Assembly (NCBI GenBank): GCA_022768375.1
Contig: JALEMG010000013.1
Span: 1-55,762 of the forward strand
DNA: 55,762 nt
Reading direction: 5' to 3'
Source: Lentisphaeria bacterium
Lineage (GTDB): Bacteria; Verrucomicrobiota; Lentisphaeria; Victivallales; Victivallaceae
Shown: positions 51,647-55,762 of the stretch, piece after piece
Numbering within the stretch: position 1 is the stretch's first letter
Layout of the letters: every line of letters starts with the position of its first letter
Translations under genes and position numbers: made by a program
The notes under the pieces: generated by a model
What the model was told of the DNA's origin: nothing
The model's database searches: none
What the model saw: the letters and a program-made list of their open reading frames with translations, nothing else

Positions 51647-54043
51647 CTACTTCAACTTGGACAGATCCACCCGGGCTTCTTCCCAGAAGAGCGTATCCTC
51701 CACGGGCTTGTTGTCGATCTCCCAGAAGAAATTCATCGTGTCCTCCGGTTTGTTTCCGGCCGCGGTCGCCTCCTGCAGGAACTCCCGCAGTTCCGCAACC
51801 GAAATACGGCAATCGGCGGCGAACTGTTCCGGACAATTCAGCAGTGTCGCCAGCAGGTTCGCCGCCACGGGTTCGCCGGTTCGGAACTCCGCCGGAAACA
51901 GCGTGCAGACGGTCAGCATGCCCCGACCGACGCCCACGGAAAACAGATGGGAGAAATTCCGCAATGTGTCTTCCGCGATAAAATTCTTTTCTCCGTAGAT
52001 CAATCCCCTCATCCGGTCGCGCACCGGCTTGTCGATGCCGCAGACGATCTCGCGCACCGGAAACGGAAATTTGTCGAGGTTGATCTTGCAGTTTCCTTCC
52101 AGCAGCGGCTGCATGTTGACGTCGAAATACCGCTTCGAACCGAGGGCGCGGGCCAGAAACTCCGAAGTGATGAAGCCGCCCAGATTGCTGCCGCGATCCC
52201 AGATGCAGGGCTTGAAACGCTCCAGCGTGCACGGGAAAATATACCGGTTCGCCGGCGCGTTCCGGTGGTAGAGCAAAATCACGTGTCTGCCGCCTTCCAA
52301 TTTCCTCAACACCGCATCGTCGAGGCGGTCCGTGAGGTCGAGATTTTCGGCGGGAGGCGCCGCAAAGGATTGGATGTACGCGGTCAAATTACGGTCATCC
52401 AGCGCCAGTTCCGGGAGTTTTTCGATCGTCACCCGGGGATAGAGCCAGATATTCCAGGCGTTTTTCAGAACCGAATCTCCGGCAATGAATTCGGCGGAAA
52501 CGGTGATTTTTTCCGCGGTGTCCTTCGGCGCGAAACGGCAGCGCAGCGTGACCAGTTTCTGCAGGCCTCCAGCGACGGAAACATGTTCGCCGCGCCAGAA
52601 AATTTCGCCGTTCAGTCTGACGGTCAGCGTGCCGGTCATCCGCGGCTGTTCCAGGAAGTCCGAGATGAAAAAGCGCATCTCCACCGGTTCATCCCGGTAA
52701 AACGTCTCCCCGCCGAACTCCGCCAGCAGCACCGCGTCGGCGTTGAATTCCCGGAACCACCCGGCGTCGATGGATTTGTCGTCGTCGAAGCAATCCACGA
52801 TACCGTTCTTGTTCTCGTACTTCAGGCAGTCCGCGAACTGCAGCATTTCAAAACCGCACAGGCGGGAGAACCGCAGTTTCTCCAGATAAATTTTCATCGC
52901 CGCCTGCCTGAAAATCTGCGAGCCGCGAATGTAGTCCGGCATTTTGCCTTCCAGTTTCTTTTGACAAATCAGAGCGGGCAGTTCCGTCAGATAGCGGGGC
53001 TTGCGGATGTCATGGGCCGCCAGATACTCCGGTCCGGCGGCGGCACAGAAGGCATCGAAGCGGCGATTGAGTTCCGCGTAATCGACCATTTCGATGTAGT
53101 GCATCGCCTCGTGAGCGAAAACCGGGCGCTGATTCGCCATTTCCCGATGGACCGCGGCACTGACCTGCGGGGTGTCGACGGCCTCGTCCACCGGTACGCC
53201 GAACGCGGAATCGTCGAACCGCCAGCACTCGTCGCTTTCAAACATGTCCGAATGGTGCTTATACGGCAGATAGTAGGCGAAATGCTGAGCGTAAACGTCG
53301 GCGGTGTCCCGGTCGTATTCCCCCCAGCCGGAGTTGTCCATGAACAATTTGCCCGGGGCCAGCGCGCGCCCCTCGGCGATCAGGGCGCGCACGTCGGGAT
53401 TCCTGCCGGCATGGTGCATCTCGTTGCCGAGGCAGAAAACGGCAAGGGAGGGATGATTGCGGTAACGCAGGATCGTTTCCCGCCACAACTCCCGGTCGAT
53501 TTTCAACTGCTTTTTGCCGCCCTCGTTGTCGTACTCGTAGGAAAACCCGATCTCCAGATGGATAAGGAATCCCAGTTCGTCCGCCGCCGCCACGAAGGAT
53601 TCATCCGGGATCGTACTGTGGAAACGGACGAGATTGAACCCGTATTTTTTCGCCTGCCGGATGTACTTTTCATACGCCGCCTTTTCCGGCAGACCGGTCA
53701 GATTGGGGTGATCGTGCGCGACGATGCCCCGGATCACGCCCCGCAGGAACAGCATTTTCCCGTTGAGCAGCACCGCGCGGCTGCCGTCGGCGGCCAGATC
53801 GCAGTACCCGAACCGGCAATTTCCCTGCGGCGTTTCCAGCATATAAAGATACGGATGTTCCGGCGACCACGGCGTCAATGCCGACGCGTCCAGCACGGTG
53901 GCTTCGCCCTCCGTGCCTATCACGGCGAGCGGCAGATCGGTCCCGGCGGCAATATCGCGCAGACGCCACGACGCGGGGTCGGACGCGCCGGACACGCAGA
54001 GACGTCCGGCGGCGGTCCGGCAAAAAAGGTGTAAAGCAGACAT
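51647..54043 (-). CDS. Glycoside hydrolase family 2-type enzyme, shortened N-terminus
   Basis: 798 residues. The front resembles the GH2 immunoglobulin-like domain (ending VLLNGKMLFLRGVIRG). A TIM barrel follows with GFNLVRFHS, HPSLAVFCLGNEMHH (acid/base E208) and PVFAHEAMHY (candidate nucleophile E312). A long beta-rich C-terminal part ends EEARVDLSKLK. The usual N-terminal sugar-binding jelly-roll of about 200 residues is missing. There is no signal peptide, so it is probably cytoplasmic. GAGGACAGT precedes ATG 54043. Substrate (beta-galactoside, mannoside or glucuronide) not assignable. Own terminator at 51578. Confidence 0.8.
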   Translation of the reverse strand: MSALHLFCRTAAGRLCVSGASDPASWRLRDIAAGTDLPLAVIGTEGEATVLDASALTPWSPEHPYLYMLETPQGNCRFGYCDLAADGSRAVLLNGKMLFLRGVIRGIVAHDHPNLTGLPEKAAYEKYIRQAKKYGFNLVRFHSTIPDESFVAAADELGFLIHLEIGFSYEYDNEGGKKQLKIDRELWRETILRYRNHPSLAVFCLGNEMHHAGRNPDVRALIAEGRALAPGKLFMDNSGWGEYDRDTADVYAQHFAYYLPYKHHSDMFESDECWRFDDSAFGVPVDEAVDTPQVSAAVHREMANQRPVFAHEAMHYIEMVDYAELNRRFDAFCAAAGPEYLAAHDIRKPRYLTELPALICQKKLEGKMPDYIRGSQIFRQAAMKIYLEKLRFSRLCGFEMLQFADCLKYENKNGIVDCFDDDKSIDAGWFREFNADAVLLAEFGGETFYRDEPVEMRFFISDFLEQPRMTGTLTVRLNGEIFWRGEHVSVAGGLQKLVTLRCRFAPKDTAEKITVSAEFIAGDSVLKNAWNIWLYPRVTIEKLPELALDDRNLTAYIQSFAAPPAENLDLTDRLDDAVLRKLEGGRHVILLYHRNAPANRYIFPCTLERFKPCIWDRGSNLGGFITSEFLARALGSKRYFDVNMQPLLEGNCKINLDKFPFPVREIVCGIDKPVRDRMRGLIYGEKNFIAEDTLRNFSHLFSVGVGRGMLTVCTLFPAEFRTGEPVAANLLATLLNCPEQFAADCRISVAELREFLQEATAAGNKPEDTMNFFWEIDNKPVEDTLFWEEARVDLSKLK

Positions 54044-54081
54044 ACTGTCCTCGTTTGTTGTCGTAAGTTCGGGACGATGAA

Positions 54082-54102
54082 AGCGGGATCGGATATCCCG
54101 CT
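54082..54102 (-). terminator. Terminator-like hairpin after the alkaline phosphatase remnant
   Basis: Stem AGCGGGA with TCCCGCT (7 bp), 7-base loop, followed on the minus strand by a short TTTC. It probably belonged to the intact phosphatase gene. Confidence 0.5.
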
Positions 54103-54120
54103 ATGCCGGCGCCGTCATCG

Positions 54121-54346
54121 TCACAGCACCGATTTCAACTTTTTGGCGATGTCGGTGTTGTCAAGAAAACCGGTGAAAAGTTCCGCTCGTTTGCCGATGC
54201 TGGGGGGTCGACATGCCGTCGCCGATGAAAAGGAAAACGTATTTGGGCTTGTCGCCGCCGTTAAGTTCGGCGCTCCAGCCGGTCATCCAACAAGTCACCG
54301 CCGCCAGTATGACGACGGCGAATCTGATCGTCACCGAATACTTCAT
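54121..54346 (-). pseudogene. Alkaline phosphatase, internally deleted
   Basis: From ATG 54346 the frame encodes an export signal (MKYSVTIRFAVVILAAVTCW) and then KPKYVFLFIGDGMSTPQ, the start of the alkaline phosphatase metal-site Asp motif. The frame then breaks and stops at 54161. In another frame the sequence from about 54195 reads SIGKRAELFTGFLDNTDIA and on to a stop at 54121, which matches the extreme C-terminus of such phosphatases. So the first 40 or so and last 25 or so codons survive, joined out of frame, with roughly the whole catalytic domain gone. The junction is near 54190-54200. A terminator-like hairpin still follows. Either a real deletion or an assembly artefact. Confidence 0.75.
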
Positions 54347-54378
54347 ATTCTCGTTTCTTGCTTTTATTAAATAAGTTA

Positions 54379-54392
54379 TGCTGTTATCAGCA
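54379..54392. promoter_or_regulatory. Operator-like palindrome upstream of the phosphatase remnant
   Basis: TGCTG-TTAT-CAGCA, a perfect 5-bp inverted repeat around an AT core in AT-rich DNA, 33 bases upstream of the remnant's ATG. It could be an old operator; no -35/-10 pair is obvious. Confidence 0.3.
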
Positions 54393-54470
54393 ACATTGCG
54401 CATCAAGAGACACCCGCCTCGTCGGAGTAATCCTCCGGGGCGGATATCCGGTTCGAGCCGTTCCCCCGGG

Positions 54471-54605
54471 CTACGGGATGTCCAACCCGAGATCGCCGGT
54501 CTCGCCCTCCTCCGCCGGGCCGGGGGCCATCCCTCCGGATGCGCCGCTGGCGAACTTGCCGAAGTCGACTTCGGCAAGTTCCGGGTGTTCGTAATCGAAT
54601 TTCAT
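54471..54605 (-). CDS. Small ORF (44 aa) directly after the right-end repeat surface protein
   Basis: ATG 54605 is preceded by GAGAGGAGG eight bases upstream, one of the best ribosome sites in the window, and lies 14 bases after the stop of the repeat protein gene. The product is acidic: MKFDYEHPELAEVDFGKFAS, then GASGGMAPG, and an Asp/Glu/Gly-rich end GDLGLDIP. It has no membrane or export signal and no cysteine. I recognise no family. The GG in the middle is reminiscent of a leader-peptide cleavage site, but no modification or export genes are seen, so this is only a note. Confidence 0.55.
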   Translation of the reverse strand: MKFDYEHPELAEVDFGKFASGASGGMAPGPAEEGETGDLGLDIP

Positions 54606-54619
54606 GACGGATCCTCCTC

Positions 54620-55762
54620 TCAACCGATCTTGCTCAGCGCGATGCCGAGACCGCTCTGGGTCTTATTCAAACTGTAGGAACCGCCGGCAATTTCGATGGT
54701 GTCTCCCATCGTGTACGACGTCGAGCCGCCGACGAGGTAGAACTGCGCCTCGGCCAGCGTGTCGATATCTCTCGCGTTCGTCGCGGAAAAGATATCCCAC
54801 GTCCCGTCGAAACCGTCCGTCCCCAGATACACGGACAATTCCTGCGAGATGTCGTCGTAAAGTACAAGTTCGGTGATATTGAGCGTGCACGCCTCCGCGA
54901 TGTTGATCCGGTCCACATAGTCCAGATAATCCAGCGTCACGTCGGTTTGGACGTTCAGGATCGCGCTGCCGGTGTTGTCAACGCCGGAATCGGTCTTGCC
55001 CGAAACCCGGGTCAGCGTCTGCGCGTCGCCAGTGATGGTCAGCGTCGCATTATCCACGAAGCAGTTGTTGTTCTTGCCGCCGAGGAAGACGAAGTCCACC
55101 GTCCCGCCGGAGATCGTGAGATTCGCGGTGTCAACGCTGGTATACCCGTAGTAGGAGTTGCCGCCGCCCGCGTAGAGCCGGTTGATCGAACCGCCGGAGA
55201 TATTCACCGTCGCGGTGCCGACCGTGCTCAGCGCGACAGTGCCGCCGGTGATGCTCTTGTCGCCGCGTTCGGCCCAGCCGCCGCCGTAGAGTTTCTCCAC
55301 GGTGCCGCCGGTCACGTTGACGACCGCTTCCCCGACGCTGGTGTAGGCGTACTTGCGGGCGTGGGCTCCGGCGTAGAGGTTGCCGCTGATGCTGGAGCCG
55401 CTGAGGTTCAGTACCGCTTCTCCCACGGTGTAGTTGGCCGAACCCGGCAGTGCGGTCCAGTCGCTCCGTCCGTAGGCATACCCGGCGACGTAGTTCATGC
55501 CGCCGTTGGAAGGTCCGCCGAGGAGCGAAACGCCGTCGTAGATATCCACCGACACCGTATCCAGCGCGGCATTGGCGGTGTCTTTCGCCTGCACCAGCGC
55601 CCCGGCGACCATCGAATTGGCCACCGTGCCGCCGGTGAAAACCGTCCGCACGCTGCCGAAAGAATTCTTTCTCGTACCGAAGAACGCCGCCGTCACCGTA
55701 CCGCCGGTGATCAGATTGGCGGTGCCGCCGACGAAGTTGGTTTCAGTCTGACCGTCCGCGAG
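54620..55762 (-). CDS. Gly-rich repeat surface protein, C-terminal part (5' end outside window)
   Basis: The frame is open to the right edge and ends at 54620, giving about 380 residues. An internal GTG at 55696 is not needed as a start. The protein is made of units with GGT or GGS turns about 35-45 residues apart (for example VNVTGGTVEKLYGGG, VNISGGSINRLYAGG, LTISGGTVDFVFLGG), a beta-helix pattern. A non-repetitive end follows (ELSVYLGTDGFDGTWDIFSA, IEIAGGSYSLNKTQSGLGIAL). No autotransporter barrel or LPXTG/PEP-type sorting tail is visible. Distinct repeat length from the left-end protein, but similar style. Confidence 0.75.
   Translation of the reverse strand, partial: LADGQTETNFVGGTANLITGGTVTAAFFGTRKNSFGSVRTVFTGGTVANSMVAGALVQAKDTANAALDTVSVDIYDGVSLLGGPSNGGMNYVAGYAYGRSDWTALPGSANYTVGEAVLNLSGSSISGNLYAGAHARKYAYTSVGEAVVNVTGGTVEKLYGGGWAERGDKSITGGTVALSTVGTATVNISGGSINRLYAGGGNSYYGYTSVDTANLTISGGTVDFVFLGGKNNNCFVDNATLTITGDAQTLTRVSGKTDSGVDNTGSAILNVQTDVTLDYLDYVDRINIAEACTLNITELVLYDDISQELSVYLGTDGFDGTWDIFSATNARDIDTLAEAQFYLVGGSTSYTMGDTIEIAGGSYSLNKTQSGLGIALSKIG

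Noticed and set aside
54471-54605. RiPP or bacteriocin precursor reading of the 44-codon ORF
   Set aside because: Only a GG pair supports it; no modifying enzyme, protease or ABC exporter is nearby, and the peptide has no Cys.
1-55762. CRISPR arrays, insertion sequences, prophage, plasmid or replication-origin signals
   Set aside because: No regularly spaced direct repeats with unique spacers, transposase or integrase motifs, att-like duplications or DnaA-box clusters were seen. The only tandem repeats are within surface-protein genes, the topA C-terminus and the AsmA-like gene tail.

Overview
This is a GC-rich, densely packed bacterial chromosome segment. The organism is a Gram-negative anaerobe. 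Lipid A genes (lpxA, lpxC), a LolA-like lipoprotein, an AsmA-like protein and a PpiD/SurA-like foldase imply an outer membrane. hydF, a NuoE/NuoF-type diaphorase and indolepyruvate:ferredoxin oxidoreductase imply fermentative anaerobic redox metabolism. Glycine-rich repeat surface proteins at both ends, a family 2 glycosidase, an acetyl-xylan-esterase-like hydrolase and L-rhamnose isomerase point to a polysaccharide-degrading member of the PVC group, most likely a gut-type Lentisphaerota (Victivallis-like). That placement is inference from gene content and style; no rRNA or tRNA is present to confirm it.

Layout. 1-0.95 kb: start of a 19-residue-repeat surface protein preceded by a small ORF (minus). 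1.1-5.8 kb: ispH, nadK and a SpoU-type methyltransferase (minus), then lpxA-gpmI. 5.9-7.6 kb: a secreted domain protein and mutY (minus). 7.8-15.7 kb: a six-gene plus-strand run gyrA-folP-cdaA-ybbR-ppiD-like-speD. 15.7-18.0 kb: rhaA-folE-dtd (minus). 18.2-30 kb: a long plus-strand run hydF, NuoE-like, NuoF-like, a ferredoxin-GltD-ferredoxin fusion, mtaB, a lipoprotein, rsmG, a GT-C glycosyltransferase and comEC. 29.7-35.4 kb (minus): a membrane protein, then rpsB-tsf, and lpxC-(tandem fabZ)-argH. 35.5-40.9 kb: miaA, a LolA-like lipoprotein (minus), topA and an AsmA-like gene. 41-43.4 kb (minus): panD and a large esterase. 43.6-46.2 kb: a DtxR-type regulator, an HD hydrolase, a YfcE-like phosphodiesterase and a flavin reductase. 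46.3-51.5 kb (minus): truB, an unknown 490-residue protein, iorA-iorB and a GNAT_C-like protein. 51.6-55.8 kb (minus): a GH2 glycosidase, an alkaline phosphatase remnant, a 44-codon ORF and the 3' end of a second repeat surface protein.

Genes are commonly joined by 4-nt ATGA overlaps, and intergenic promoters are recognisable as TTGnnn-N16-18-TATATT. The -10 hexamer TATATT recurs at most of the transcription-unit starts that I could identify.

Most of the window is housekeeping. The parts that depart from textbook architecture are: (1) the HydF-linked diaphorase/GltD-fusion operon with no catalytic hydrogenase beside it; (2) three tandem-domain proteins in which one copy has lost its active-site residues (FabZ-FabZ, SpeD-SpeD, and the two-lobed esterase); (3) a topoisomerase I whose zinc ribbons are replaced by three copies of an unfamiliar repeat; (4) a ComEC with a degenerate metallo-beta-lactamase-like tail running antisense into its neighbour; (5) a cleanly gutted alkaline phosphatase gene; and (6) small, well-translated-looking ORFs next to the repeat surface proteins.
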